Positions 52,101 to 57,992 of a stretch of 64,000 bases of DNA are shown here, in pieces. The stretch lies in assembly GCA_963965975.1 (NCBI GenBank), contig OZ014412.1, forward strand, positions 13,902,849 to 13,966,848. The letters are read 5' to 3'. A model generated the notes under the pieces. That model had not been told where the DNA came from and made no database searches. It was given only the letters and a program-made list of their open reading frames with translations. The position numbers and the translations under genes are program-made. Position 1 is the stretch's first letter. Every line of letters starts with the position of its first letter. This stretch comes from Xestospongia bergquistia. Taxonomy: Eukaryota; Porifera; Demospongiae; Haplosclerida; Petrosiidae.

Positions 52101-54318
52101 TAATCTTAATATGAATTCCAACACATGTTAAAATGTGATACTTATGCTTTTAACTCAATAATAAGTCAGAATTTATTGACCCTGGACAAAGAGATATGAA
52201 GTTGCTACACTTCAGTATACTGTTATAAAACAAGCAAACATTTTAGGGACCTACATTGCATGTGAATGATTTGGAGAAATGTTAAAGTCAGGATATTTCC
52301 TTGTTAGCTGTTAAGGCAATGTTGCTGTATATACAGGAACATTTTGAGAAGGAATAATTTTGCAAATTTTGCAAATGTAAAATGATTATTGTCAATTACC
52401 AGTTAAATAAATATATAGCATGTGCATAGCAATTTATTCTGATGACTGAAATATGTGCTCCAGGACCCTCTTGCTAAATTTCATAGTAAATGACACTATA
52501 TTTTATTTTGTATCAAGGACTCTAAGCTGTGTCTACTGGTAAGATATCTCATTAGTAAATAAAAATATGCATGGTCAATTAGCAATCTAATAATAATCTG
52601 TTGCTTTGCTAATAGAGGAAGGATCCAAAGACTAGCACATACTGAACTGGTACAGCCTGTAAAAATGTTGCAGACCACAGAAGTCTCATCTATGCTTTTA
52701 TTTGAAAGATCATTACCACAATCAGTGCATATCACAACAGATATTTTGTGTTTTTAACTTAATTAACAGATCTTTAGTTCTAAGCATGTTCTACTTATAA
52801 CCACATTCCTGTTATTCAATCCTATATGTCCTTATCTCCAGATTCATCCACTCTAAGCAAAAGGACAGGAACACCAGATTAGTCTAATACTTATGAAAAT
52901 TTTGCTGTTGCCAATTTCTTACTATTACTTGTCCAGACAATATAAAATCCACTATGACCTTTATTAACTTATACCTCTCTAGGTAATTATAACAGACTTC
53001 TAATATTATTTACTGTACCGATATATAGCTATTCTGTGAATATATTAGCATTATATGTTTTGATAGTTATCATAAAATATACAATACACTGGTTTAACCT
53101 CTGAATATAAAAAGGTCACTCTTCAAATTACAACTTAATTTTATTCATTGTCATTATTTATCTTATTCGAATAATTAGAAGGTTATGAATATTGTTATAA
53201 TGGAACAATTCACAAGCAACTCATGTAGCAAGTAATTTTGGAAAAAGATCATAACTTTAAAATAAACTTTGGCAAAGTTAAATTTGTCAGATTGCTTTTT
53301 CTGCCTATTACTATCCCCTCAATCATAACATTGGAGGAAAACACTTTGGTAAATAAGGAACATTTTACCCAAGTCAACATTTCCTATGTGTTGCCACAAT
53401 CCCTTACAATTAACTGTGAATACTAGTTTTAGTGACCACTGTAATAATATGTGAATGTTTAAAATTGTAGTATAATACATTTACTACATTGAAATATGGA
53501 TGCCTAGAAGTATATCATGATAATATGATACAATGTTGTGATAAATATCTGATGGATATAATTTTACCTTTATTTTTGTTGAATTAAATTCAACTGATAA
53601 ATTAATAAAACTTTTTTACACAAGTCTATTATACTAGTGACTTTGTTGACTGTACTATTTATAAGTGTTTAAACATAAAAAATATAATGTTGTTTCTCAA
53701 ATATAGATTTTGGAATACAACAGACATATGGGCACTCTATAAAAATAATTTTGTTATAGTTAGCTATACAAATTGTTGATGTAATCATAATCAACGCTTC
53801 TGATTAATACTTTAACAATCTATGAGAGCTTTATAAACATTCTTATATATTGTAAATTTATGAGGATAGTGAGTGAATGAATGTGAGTGTGATATAAAAT
53901 CTTGCAATGAATTTAGAAAATATGTTTAACAAATGCCAAATTAAATGTATATTCATAACAAATTTGTCCTTCAGATTTTGTTTTATATGATATATAGGTA
54001 ATTAAGTAGTGAGAACTAGTAACTTACCCAGTTTGGATGATGATAGTTTACATCAGCACCTTGATTAATAGCAGATTTAACTTGTTCTTTGTTTCCGTTC
54101 AAAGCTGCCGTGTACAGTTCTTCAGTCTATAATAAATACAGATATGTATCATGTATTATTATGTAATGAGCATACAGATCAGTCATAACTAAAAGACCAT
54201 CTTTTATAAAGATACAATAACACTAATATGTTAATTTAGTTAGTATCACAGTGATATATATAGGGATAATGACATAATAATAGAAACATTATAAACTTAC
54301 TAATTCTTTCTGAGACAT
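816..54318 (-). CDS. ANK-Roc-COR-Death-SH3-like-Death protein, 15-exon gene (whole span)
   Basis: Joining 15 exons by splice sites and phases gives a protein of about 1,310 residues. Order: MSQKEL start, eight ankyrin repeats (about 7-269), a half repeat (270-290), a Roc-like GTPase (Walker A about 320-327, DSGGQPQF about 508-515, GTYYDK about 597-602), COR, a Death domain (about 1,062-1,143), an SH3-like segment, and a second Death domain (about the last 90 residues). No signal peptide or membrane helix is visible, so it is probably cytosolic. Ankyrin repeats bind partners, Roc-COR modules are GTP-regulated dimerising switches, and Death domains recruit Death-fold adaptors. DAPK1 shares ANK-Roc-COR-Death but has a kinase that is absent here. 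The role as an immune or cell-death switch is inference. The join between exons 14 and 15 is the least certain part. Confidence 0.82.
1502..1720 (-). CDS. Exon 14: SH3-like segment (3' end uncertain)
   Basis: Starts after acceptor TTTTTTAG and completes an Asp codon with exon 13. It codes a Ser-rich linker and then AEVMFSYAAEQDDEVPIKKG and NIIDIIAKK, matching the ALYDY...DELSFKKGDIIEVL half of SH3. Three phase-1 donors would join exon 15: after 1,595, 1,511 or 1,502. I show 1,502 as the longest reasonable one. The reading frame stays open to a TAA at 1,341, so a form ending there, with a fuller SH3 but no second Death domain, is possible. The usual GxFPSNYV end of SH3 is only weakly echoed (KGFSCSY). 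Confidence 0.6.
1910..2155 (-). CDS. Exon 13: first Death domain
   Basis: This 246-nt exon enters and leaves in phase 1; the bases C+AT make a His codon across the join with exon 12. It codes about 82 residues with the Death-domain layout: IPDWYTLGIYLGFQESTLKR, then a GRRKMITKWLSN helix and ALIKAIRDMKLHSIADNY. The W..LG..LGF and KWL positions correspond to Death helices 2-3 and 4-5. Donor GTATTG after TCAG. Confidence 0.8.
2201..2768 (-). CDS. Exon 12: COR C-terminal region
   Basis: This 568-nt exon enters in phase 0 (acceptor TTTAG) and leaves in phase 1 (donor GTATGT). It codes about 189 residues, starting GVFPAVVVGLVSRKE, with YAVLLD, IEVYYTG, CQREHQKKGYKPHPVLISHE and LTNERQKCWF. The layout (GxFP, a beta-rich stretch, Cys/His-containing tail) matches, from memory, the region after COR in sponge ROCO-like proteins; no named domain is certain. 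A conserved Cys/His cluster may bind metal, which is inference. Confidence 0.82.
2861..4605 (-). CDS. Exon 11: Roc-like GTPase and COR region
   Basis: This is the largest exon, 1,745 nt. It has a P-loop GPPCVGKTSF, a switch-I-like stretch (HDSTALATRP), a G3 motif in WINILDSGGQPQF, and a G4-like GTYYDK in place of (N/T)KxD. About 180 residues separate P-loop and G3; much of that is an acidic, low-complexity insert. The C-terminal part (FTNPQYLLDMLSALIRF and VVLPPYQV) fits a COR domain following Roc. Acceptor AATGTAG at 4,606, donor GTATGA after CAG at 2,861, leaving in phase 0. The GTPase class is read from motifs. I recall many proteins of this type in sponges, but that was not searched. Confidence 0.88.
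4839..4902 (-). CDS. Exon 10: C-terminal half ankyrin repeat
   Basis: This 64-nt exon codes NGKTALDLARDSEVLRVLTD plus A and one extra base. Acceptor CACAG, donor GTATGT. The exon enters in phase 0 and leaves in phase 1, so it adapts the phase-0 ANK cassette to the phase-1 GTPase exon. The extra A joins the first two bases of exon 11 to give a Lys codon. The NGKTALDLA motif is a typical ANK cap. Confidence 0.85.
5270..5920 (+). repeat. DDE-transposase-family repeat, copy 1 (non-coding tail)
   Basis: Matches 48,985-49,310 in the same orientation, sharing the segment from the CTACCTCTATCAG stretch through CCTCGAAGGTGTGCAATTTG. Two diverged tandem copies of a stretch of about 100 bp lie inside it (about 5,408-5,510 and 5,655-5,745). 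No coding frame survives. Confidence 0.55.
7330..7610. repeat. Intronic block A, copy 1
   Basis: First of six copies of a block that runs from GAGGATTACAGCAATTACTT through GTGAACTATGACC and ends in the stretch around GAACACCTTTCAATC. The other copies are at 10,555-10,780, 11,825-11,985, 17,395-18,200 (interrupted by an insertion), 22,650-22,880 and 29,630-29,860. It has no coding frame. It behaves as a passenger of the exon-intron duplications, or as an old dispersed element. Confidence 0.6.
8330..9050 (-). mobile_element. Degraded LINE 5' region with PHD-like finger, copy 1
   Basis: Read on the minus strand, 8,723-8,636 codes NNHHSIWCDACLICTHATC, with Cys/His spacing like the PHD-type finger in ORF1 of CR1/L2-type LINEs. 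Upstream on that strand, near 8,923-8,906, DIAVNS marks the remains of a 2A-like motif (D-I-x-x-N-P-G-P). Frameshifts and stops throughout show it is dead. Confidence 0.5.
10555..10780. repeat. Intronic block A, copy 2
   Basis: Same block as at 7,330; more diverged, with ACTGATTAAACTG in place of ACTGTGTAACTATTG. Confidence 0.5.
11825..11985. repeat. Intronic block A, copy 3
   Basis: Very close to the 7,330 copy, including the upstream stretch AGGAAGACTATGTTATAACT. It runs directly into a LINE remnant, so it lacks the CACCTTTCAATC tail. Confidence 0.5.
11990..12240 (-). mobile_element. Degraded LINE fragment with 2A-like motif, copy 2
   Basis: On the minus strand 12,099-12,076 reads DIAVNHGP, one residue from the 2A-type DIxxNPGP. 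Only this part of the element is present; it adjoins block A at one side and lies about 90 bp from exon 9 at the other. Confidence 0.45.
12327..12425 (-). CDS. Exon 9: ankyrin repeat 8
   Basis: This 99-nt, phase 0 exon codes NKRTPLHNAASNRSTEVAAL, then LINSGANLDAIDK. Acceptor TTTTAG, donor GTTAGT. It is the last full ANK repeat; 7.4 kb of intron separate it from the half repeat in exon 10. Confidence 0.9.
13811..14103. repeat. Intronic block B, near-identical pair member 1
   Basis: Nearly identical to 16,468-16,751, starting at ACATGTATTCTTAAACAATT. Short ORFs in both are chance. More diverged relatives of the block occur at about 6,300, 11,335, 20,260, 24,635, 27,240, 31,460 and 34,060. Confidence 0.65.
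14101..14412. repeat. Inverted segment relative to 16,750-17,070
   Basis: Reads as the reverse complement of 16,750-17,070 while the sequences on its left are collinear. The related region at about 6,560-6,800 has the 16.75-kb orientation, so the 14.1-kb copy is probably the flipped one. Confidence 0.6.
14892..14990 (-). CDS. Exon 8: ankyrin repeat 7
   Basis: This 99-nt, phase 0 exon codes GKRTPLHYAASNGWNDVTAL, then WINSGANLDPVDE. Acceptor TTTTAG, donor GTTAGT. It is close to exon 9 (both have AASN and INSGANLD), so the two are likely a local duplicate pair. Confidence 0.9.
14991..15653 (-). other. Intron 7
   Basis: A short AT-rich intron between exons 7 and 8. I see no repeat or coding sequence in it. 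Confidence 0.6.
15654..15752 (-). CDS. Exon 7: ankyrin repeat 6
   Basis: This 99-nt, phase 0 exon codes DGNTPLMLACLRGHQSVAMI, then LLEKGDNIQLHNK. Acceptor TGTCCAG, donor GTTAGT. The TPLMLAC and GHxxVAxxLLExG signatures are clear. It differs more from the NKRTPLH-type repeats, so it is probably an older member of the array. Confidence 0.9.
16468..16751. repeat. Intronic block B, near-identical pair member 2
   Basis: Partner of 13,811-14,103. It continues directly into the segment that is inverted in the other copy. Confidence 0.65.
17395..17550. repeat. Intronic block A, copy 4, split by an insertion
   Basis: The block runs to GCACACATA and resumes near 18,118 (ACATAGATCGTTTGCATTTT). The uninterrupted copies at 22,650 and 29,630 show the empty site. 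Confidence 0.6.
17551..18115. mobile_element. Non-autonomous DNA transposon with long terminal inverted repeats
   Basis: About 565 bp. The left arm (17,551-17,668) and right arm (about 17,985-18,100) are imperfect inverted repeats of about 115 bp, sharing GTGTTGGTATGCAAT and ATAGTGTGAAATATGAA. The left tip itself folds (AGACCTACT...AGTAGGTCT). It interrupts block A, whose empty form is seen at 22,790 and 29,775. The right end has about 15-20 bp with no partner on the left, so the left end may be truncated; exact ends and target duplication are uncertain. Confidence 0.65.
17683..17790 (+). pseudogene. Possible N-terminal scrap of a RecQ-like helicase inside the transposon
   Basis: ATG at 17,683 opens 35 codons reading FKIDEVAKEFGFTLKEKQKK before a stop. 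The FxLKEKQxxAI pattern resembles the Q-motif region of RecQ-like helicases, but the helicase motifs themselves (GKS/T, DEAH) are absent. If correct, the element is a deletion derivative that kept the start of a host-type or transposon-borne helicase. The match is short and could be chance. Confidence 0.3.
18640..19560 (-). mobile_element. Degraded LINE remnant, copy 3
   Basis: Roughly collinear with 23,560-24,430. On the minus strand, 19,432-19,250 shows the PHD-like segment (NKCSHHDIWYDTYISWN and CAVMSNSDY) with most Cys lost. It stops before the 2A-like motif. Confidence 0.5.
22650..22880. repeat. Intronic block A, copy 5
   Basis: Within duplication copy 1. It carries the uninterrupted CACATAGACATAAACATAG site that the 17,551 element split elsewhere. 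Confidence 0.6.
23225..23550. repeat. 159-bp internal tandem duplication
   Basis: The stretch from TTTGATGTTACAAAAAGTAA to GCTGCAGTATAAAAG occurs twice here and once at 30,225-30,373. The junction holds an extra TTTGATGTTACAAAG. It is absent from copy 2, so it arose after, or differs between, the two big copies. Confidence 0.85.
23860..24620 (-). mobile_element. LINE remnant with PHD-like finger and 2A-like motif, copy 4
   Basis: On the minus strand, 24,468-24,445 codes DITGNPGL just after a leucine-rich stretch (FFLLLRFAL), the usual setting of 2A-like peptides in some LINE ORFs. Further along, 24,344-24,159 codes CSRPVKCSHRDIWYDT and HATCAVMSNSDY, a worn PHD-like finger. The two parts are in different frames. 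The plus-strand 95-codon ORF at 24,350-24,637 is taken to be a shadow. Confidence 0.5.
25105..25203 (-). CDS. Exon 6: ankyrin repeat 5 (duplicate of exon 5)
   Basis: Same 33 residues and same splice sites as exon 5. If both are spliced in, the protein carries two identical neighbouring ANK repeats. If the duplication is a haplotype assembly artefact, only one exists. Confidence 0.85.
29630..29860. repeat. Intronic block A, copy 6
   Basis: Duplicate of the 22,650 copy; the only difference noted is a single base (GCATCG versus GCGTCG) at its left edge. Confidence 0.6.
30690..31443 (-). mobile_element. LINE remnant, copy 5 (duplicate of copy 4)
   Basis: Same as 23,860-24,620 because of the tandem duplication, with one noted substitution (AAAAATAAAC versus AAAAGTAAAC). 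2A-like DITGNPGL at 31,291-31,268. Confidence 0.5.
31928..32026 (-). CDS. Exon 5: ankyrin repeat 4 (duplicate of exon 6)
   Basis: This 99-nt, phase 0 exon codes NKRTPLHDAARKGKTEVATL, then LVNNGANLDSVDE. Acceptor TTTTAG, donor GTTAGT. It is identical at every nucleotide to exon 6, 6,823 bp away, because both lie in the recent tandem duplication. Confidence 0.88.
33349..34446. repeat. Truncated third copy of the tandem unit
   Basis: About 1.1 kb identical or nearly so to 26,526-27,623, sharing with copy 2 the variants that separate it from copy 1 (such as GATTAAGG, GCTTTCAAAAC and GAAGAATACC). Homology stops abruptly at the foldback. Confidence 0.85.
34421..34468. repeat. Perfect 22-bp inverted repeat with 4-nt loop at a duplication breakpoint
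   Basis: Left arm 34,421-34,442 (TGTATGTCACCTTAAATGAA then AA), loop TAGG, right arm 34,447-34,468. In copies 1 and 2 the left arm is followed by different sequence, so the right arm was made here. Sequence after it matches about 33,204-33,290. Confidence 0.9.
34467..34555. repeat. Short duplicate of 33,204-33,290
   Basis: Follows the foldback directly. CATTGCTCAAATCACTTAGA here corresponds to CATTGCTCAATTCACTTAGA in the tandem unit, and similarity extends to the GAATAATTGAT stretch. The few mismatches suggest it is older than the tandem copies or was copied from a diverged template. Confidence 0.7.
38204..38302 (-). CDS. Exon 4: ankyrin repeat 3
   Basis: This 99-nt, phase 0 exon codes 33 residues: NNTTPLHYAAMFGYSEIAYT, then LIKAAASLDAINT. 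Acceptor ATGTAG, donor GTAAGT. The TPLHYAA helix-1 motif is intact. The second half has AAAS in place of the usual GA(N/D), so the beta-turn is atypical. Confidence 0.88.
39747..40245 (+). pseudogene. MULE/ZSWIM3-like N-terminal DNA-binding fragment
   Basis: ATG at 39,747 opens MAAEAAAVTFRVPQTF, then a frameshift leads to FTVGERFSSYHHLKEKVAAY. Further on come CVFGGKKYQDKRKGKRPNQK, an apparent intron (donor GTCAGT near 40,065, acceptor TTTATAG near 40,137), CNAMIKLSL and LVVTDDNENHTHDVSK. Cys and His positions fit the FAR1/ZSWIM3-type zinc module found at the front of MULE transposases. At least two frameshifts make it non-functional. The rest of the transposase is not attached. Confidence 0.6.
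40390..40585 (+). pseudogene. Ty3/Gypsy-type retropepsin fragment
   Basis: Codes VKGKTNPIALTVHVN and LELDTGASLSLISEDTY, with the aspartic-protease DTGA active site at 40,531. This is the usual sequence around the protease of Ty3/Gypsy retrotransposons. Only about 60 codons remain; no LTRs are seen nearby. Confidence 0.65.
40590..40990 (+). mobile_element. DDE transposase N-terminus, copy 2
   Basis: From GAGAAGAGCTCTTCATTAAA onward it parallels 48,664-48,900. The frame reads KRLRSQTKEVVVNVYDYFDE, then, after a frameshift, STRGAAFSTPTKRYSKD, a helix-turn-helix region typical of the front of IS630/Tc1-like DDE transposases. It is cut by a LINE fragment at about 41,020. Confidence 0.5.
41020..41930 (+). 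pseudogene. LINE reverse transcriptase fragment
   Basis: Codes AYYSQVTSSVPQVLILSIF and FIIYINDIDKLP, corresponding to the (G)VPQGSxLGPLLFxxYINDI block, then HYADEI where functional enzymes have (F)ADD, so a catalytic Asp is lost. Beyond frameshifts, FKYLGVIITSNLSWSSHI and LYCSLIIPYLTYHSSF match the thumb region of Jockey/CR1-like reverse transcriptases. Multiple stops follow to about 41,930. Confidence 0.7.
42400..42830 (+). pseudogene. Ty3/Gypsy RNase H fragment, copy 1
   Basis: Plus-strand pieces read SEKPIAYSSRTLTKAGIDYS, EIEKEALSILFGIKKFH and YVYGHRFHLL, the classic retroelement RNase H sequence, with stops and a lost Asp in the (T)DHKPL box (YHKPL). The 42,400-42,500 stretch matches 45,350-45,430. 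Confidence 0.7.
43080..43335. repeat. Intronic repeat related to 49.4-50.3 kb
   Basis: 43,205-43,335 matches the reverse complement of about 49,445-49,560, and 43,080-43,200 resembles 50,150-50,285 in direct orientation. The mixed orientations suggest separate movement or an inversion. Confidence 0.45.
43880..44205 (-). pseudogene. MULE transposase core fragment
   Basis: On the minus strand it codes FFPNKSRATYNKLFHIILEK and MVADFEVAIRQVIQMNFPT, then YFCQAILREN after a shift. These match the DDE region of MULE-type transposases (DFExAxxxAxxxxFP, and CxxHxxQAIxR). It carries a frameshift and stop. It may belong with the N-terminal fragment at 39,747, but it lies on the opposite strand. Confidence 0.6.
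44560..45700 (+). pseudogene. Ty3/Gypsy reverse transcriptase-RNase H fragment, copy 2
   Basis: In order along the plus strand: LYLKENHKPKF, YQQLLLDEHNHRN, YHYTYSPNGMK, MFQKKMDIILEGVL, YYINDICVTGAKDKKT (YIDD-type box changed to YIND), KQSKCKFFFERLKYLLGHVI, and a worn RNase H start resembling copy 1. Five or more frame changes. It represents several hundred residues of a pol gene, with no LTRs recognised at its ends. Confidence 0.75.
46365..46690. repeat. Intronic direct repeat, member 1
   Basis: Matches 49,755-50,080 (sharing GTGATAGACTGAT-like and ACAACAGTTATCA stretches through CATGACAACAT). It sits about 220 bp downstream, in gene orientation, of exon 3. Confidence 0.6.
46911..47006 (-). 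CDS. Exon 3: ankyrin repeat 2
   Basis: This 96-nt exon codes 32 residues with a canonical core (TPLHVAAMHGKTEVATFLIN, then KGANPNAIDE). Acceptor TTTTAG, donor GTTAGT. It is one codon shorter than the other ANK exons. The donor GTTAGT is shared by exons 5-9, which fits descent from one duplicated exon. Confidence 0.9.
48650..49330 (+). mobile_element. DDE transposase N-terminus, copy 3 (best preserved)
   Basis: ATG in the frame at 48,830 reads MPKRKRLRSLTKEVVASVYY, then TTLIVDDFDLEAIRQKIYY. The KxxxLTKEVVxxVYxYF and DDFDxxAIRxxI motifs are the two helix-turn-helix parts at the front of a DDE transposase family found in aquatic invertebrates (from memory). A deletion removes the middle linker, and no catalytic core follows. 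The tail is shared with 5,270-5,920. Confidence 0.55.
49755..50080. repeat. Intronic direct repeat, member 2
   Basis: Partner of 46,365-46,690. The duplicated block ends before any ANK exon, so no extra repeat was created here. Confidence 0.6.
54028..54126 (-). CDS. Exon 2: ankyrin repeat 1
   Basis: This 99-nt, phase 0 exon codes 33 residues beginning TEELYTAALNGN and ending ADVNYHHPNW. Its acceptor is ATAG and its donor is the consensus GTAAGT. The pattern (xLYTAALNGNxEQVxxxIxxGADVN) is a divergent first ANK repeat, as often found at the cap of an ankyrin stack. It lies only 174 nt from exon 1. Confidence 0.85.
54301..54318 (-). CDS. Exon 1: start codon and six residues
   Basis: ATG at 54,318-54,316 in an AAAATG context codes MSQKEL and is followed directly by a consensus donor GTAAGT (54,300-54,295). 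The phase is 0, matching exon 2. It is far too short for ORF callers. I chose this start because the next exon opens in frame with a typical ANK N-terminal repeat, and no better upstream coding sequence is seen. A further upstream 5' UTR exon cannot be excluded. Confidence 0.75.
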
Positions 54319-56860
54319 TTTTAAAAAGTGTAAGTTCTCCAGACACTGTCTTCATCAAGGTAGAACAGGAAGTAAGGTCATATGGTTGATTACTGTAATT
54401 ATTGAGAATAGGAAAACTTTGCTAACTAAATGAATTTTAACCTAATTATAAGATTGGTCTAGCTACACAACAGAATGATAAAAGGAACGTTCACTGGTGT
54501 CTTTCTAAACAGCTGAAAGATAGCTATAGGAATCCGCTGAGGACATTTCATGAAATCCTATGATGGCTACAATGTTTATGGATTTCGACTTCCTCTAAAA
54601 TTTTCCCTCAATATATGAATTCTTTTGGTGTCAGTGGAATGAATGAAAACTTTCATAGATAGGAAGAATAAAAAGTCATTTGAGAAATTGTTTCCCTTCT
54701 TAAATTTATCATCAGGTTAAATGACTTAGCAATATTGTTTAATACAATCTATTTTTGTTTTATAGACGTTATGTCCACTAGCCTGCATGTTTTTAGGATG
54801 TCTTGCAATATCAAAAATAAAAAATACAGTCAATGTTATTTTACCAGGATAACGTGTTATATAAGGTTTACGGAACAGAAAGTCAGGAATTATAATGTTA
54901 TTGCTCCAAAGAATACTACAGGAGATCTTGATGCATATTTCAGGAGCATGAAATGCTTATTAGAACATTAAGGATGGTTATAGAGATCCCTATTTTAAAT
55001 TTACTCTTATTAATTGTTGTGAAGGTGAACGTTAAATGCAACATCACTACTAATAGTGAATATTGTGTGTATTATGTTATTTATATGTGCTATACATTAA
55101 TGGACAATTGCAAACCTGGGTAAAGAAAAGTGCATCAGTCAGTATAATGTATTCATTAACACATTACTTTAGAGTCTATTTGTTTCGTAATAAAATTACT
55201 AAGTATTTTTGTCATAACAATAGCAATTGTTACTGACCATAAGGATTTAGTTTTATATAGACAAACTACAAAAATCATTGTCACATATATAAGTATGGAG
55301 TTGTGAAAATTCCTTAATAAAGATGTAATTCTGCCTAATCCATTCTACAGGTATAAATGAGAGGTGTCTAGATTAAATTAGATAATGATTGACAAACATG
55401 TTTCCTTTAGCAAAAAGGATAGTAGTTGCTAATTTTTTAATAACTGCAATGATTTTGTAATAAGCTGGTTCTAGTTCTTTAGTCAAGAAAAAGTTAAATA
55501 TTGCAAATTTATCCTCAGATTCGTCAAGATTTTTGTAATGTATTGTGTGTATTCAATTAAATAACAGAGGGTTTAAATTAAAGATTTCTATGCATTAGAA
55601 CTTAGTAATTGTACTACCAGAGGTAACACCTATATCCATTCAAGTCAATAGTATCACTGAAGTGGAGTCCTCTTCCAATTCACCACATCATTGAATAATA
55701 TTGAAAATTCTTTTATCCCTAGACAAAATATGAGCATAATTGGTATTTTGAATGCATAAAATCCAACATTAATGTACATACTTTAAATATACCAAGAAAT
55801 TCTTTAGAAGAAGTAATGACTTTGATACTGCAAGCTGATTGTCAACTATAAGTATACATTGATAAATAAAAAAAGTTTTTAAAATACAACTCACCTGTTT
55901 ACTCATATTTCTTGTTCCATGTTATATTTTCTTTAAGTCACTATTATAAAAGTTCAAATGCAAAGCATGAGAAAACCACAATGGTCCCAGAACAAGGATA
56001 AGGGTATCATTATCCCCACATTCTATATTAAAACAATGGTATAATAGCAGTTATAAGACAATAACATACAAGAGCTGTAGCTTTAGTATGAGCAGTTGCA
56101 ATGACATCACATGTTGAAATAACACATGATCCATTGTAAGGCTAATAACTTACTAGCTTATTACTTGTGACAGTATTGTCTCCCATATCCAAATAGATAC
56201 AACATACACACTAACAATTGTATTGCTTCATGTAACATACCATAGTTCTTGATTGTAGATCAATAGCTCAAATTAGAAGTATGGCTCTACATTATAATGT
56301 ACCCTTTGGTGTTTGTACAATAATAATTGTGAGATCTAGGATATAGATATATAATTATATGTGCCATTATTCTATAAACTTTGATAATAAAATTGTTAAC
56401 TAAATCAACAAGTGGCTTTAGTGCATATTATATTTGTCTTTAGTGTACCAAACCTCTCAGAGAAGAACATAGTTTGATGAAAGTCTAAAGTTTATTAATA
56501 TTTATAATTAAGGTATAACAAATATAACAAACATTACCTGGTCTTTTTATCAACATTCTACAAAAGTCTTTGAAGCAAAGTCATAATAACCTAAACAAAA
56601 TAGTATACATTATTTTAGAGGTATATTTACCCAATAAAAATGCTTAACTTTTTGTTCCATGGCTGACAATTTATGATCTTCAATTGACATTGAGCAGATA
56701 ACAAGCTGTAAATTATCTCAAACAATCTCTAACACAAATTGTAAATAAGTGATGCCTATATAATGTTGTAACCATGACATCACTTAGTTAACATTAAACT
56801 AAACTGTAGAACTCCTAACATAGCTTCCTTTAAAGAAATTTCAGCATTTTTATTAAAAAA
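54319..56860. other. 5' flank of the large gene
   Basis: Should hold the promoter and 5' UTR of the minus-strand gene, but I see no convincing TATA box or CpG-rich patch. No coding sequence is evident; the 78-codon ORF at 54,735 has no features. Confidence 0.4.
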
Positions 56861-56874
56861 CGATGTAAGTAAGA

Positions 56875-57170
56875 GATTTCATCTCCATTTTCAGCTTCAT
56901 TCAATTCTTGCTCTACGTCAAGCATGGAATATGTTGTGTCAACAGAATCTGTTTGAAAAATGAAACTGTTGTTTCAGTGGATGTTATCATATCTTTTTCA
57001 CTAGTAGCTGTAAGATCGATATCTGCATCACTTCTACTTGCATAGTGACTTGATTTTACTGACATGTATGATGAATCTCTCGATAGGTGGACCATTTCTG
57101 ATTCAATTGATTCTTCTATGAGTCAACCAGAGTCACCTGAATAGAAAGAATCGTCTGCCACTCCAATATA
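56875..57170 (-). pseudogene. Ser/Thr-rich degraded coding fragment
   Basis: On the minus strand an open stretch reads VADDSFYSGDSG, a TGA, then SEMVHLSRDSSYMSVKSSHY, SDADIDLTATSEKDMITSTE and, after a one-base shift at a T run, MLDVEQELNEAENGDEISYL. The acidic Ser/Thr-rich composition looks like a disordered protein tail. One stop and one frameshift suggest decay, although a small intron (a CAAACAG acceptor is present) could also explain the shift. Not recognised. Confidence 0.3.
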
Positions 57171-57243
57171 ATTAATAAACTTTGCACTACAAGCCTAGCA
57201 CGTGGCATGTATATATTATTACATGTATATATAATTGTAGAAA

Positions 57244-57319
57244 ATGTCGTATGTCATGGGAGAACAAAGAAGATTTAGACATGGTGCAATCAACAACAAG
57301 AATACGAAAAGGATTGCTG
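57244..57319 (+). CDS. Candidate first exon of an unrecognised plus-strand gene
   Basis: ATG at 57,244 codes MSYVMGEQRRFRHGAINNKN and TKRIA and ends at a GTACGT donor in phase 1. Basic and short. No matching phase-1 acceptor downstream gave a clean join, so its link to the exons at 59.2 kb is unproven. Confidence 0.3.
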
Positions 57320-57992
57320 GTACGTTTTGTGAGACTAAGCCTTTATTATATGCACTGTAGTAATGCGTAAAATAACATCAAATTAATTCTGTGGTTGACC
57401 TTCAGCAACTCATGGTGACGCAAAAAGCTTTGTAAATATTATTTATAGTTATGTTGTTTACCTGAATACCAGAAAATTTTTCTTTTTTATTTGAGGACAG
57501 TATGACTGCATTTCCTTCCACTGGGGACTGTTATAAATGGATAAGATGTCATTTAATAGTTTTAAAGAAGTTTATGTTGGAATATATAGAGAGGTGTTGG
57601 CTTCTTGATATAGTTCTAATGATATATCTGATCAGGTCAGATTTTTTGTAAAAAATAGCTTGCTGAATATAATTATGTACACACACACATGCATAGATAA
57701 AATGAATTTACACTTAAACTATGTCAAGATGAGTTAATTACTTATCCTATTAACAGCTGTTGTATAAACTGATGTTCAACCAATAAACCATAAGCATGTG
57801 AAATATTTTATTTACATAATAATTATACCCATTAAACACAAATAAATGTGTGCTACATGTGTAGATATATTATGTATAGGTAGAAAAAGAAAAAAATACC
57901 AAGAAAGTTTTTAAAAAATTAGTCTAAGAAGAAGCTTGTTCTGTGTTAAAAAAGTTAAAAATGTGTTAACTACTATCATTATATTGATACTA

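Larger units (their letters stand above)
47007..54027 (-). other. Intron 2
   Basis: 7 kb. The left part carries a transposase repeat (48,650-49,330) and duplicated blocks up to 50,290. From 50,300 to 54,000 it is plain AT-rich sequence in which I see no genes, arrays or clear repeats. Confidence 0.6.

Noticed and set aside
54735-54971. Plus-strand ORF upstream of the large gene
   Set aside because: Cysteine- and isoleucine-rich AT sequence with no splice or domain support.
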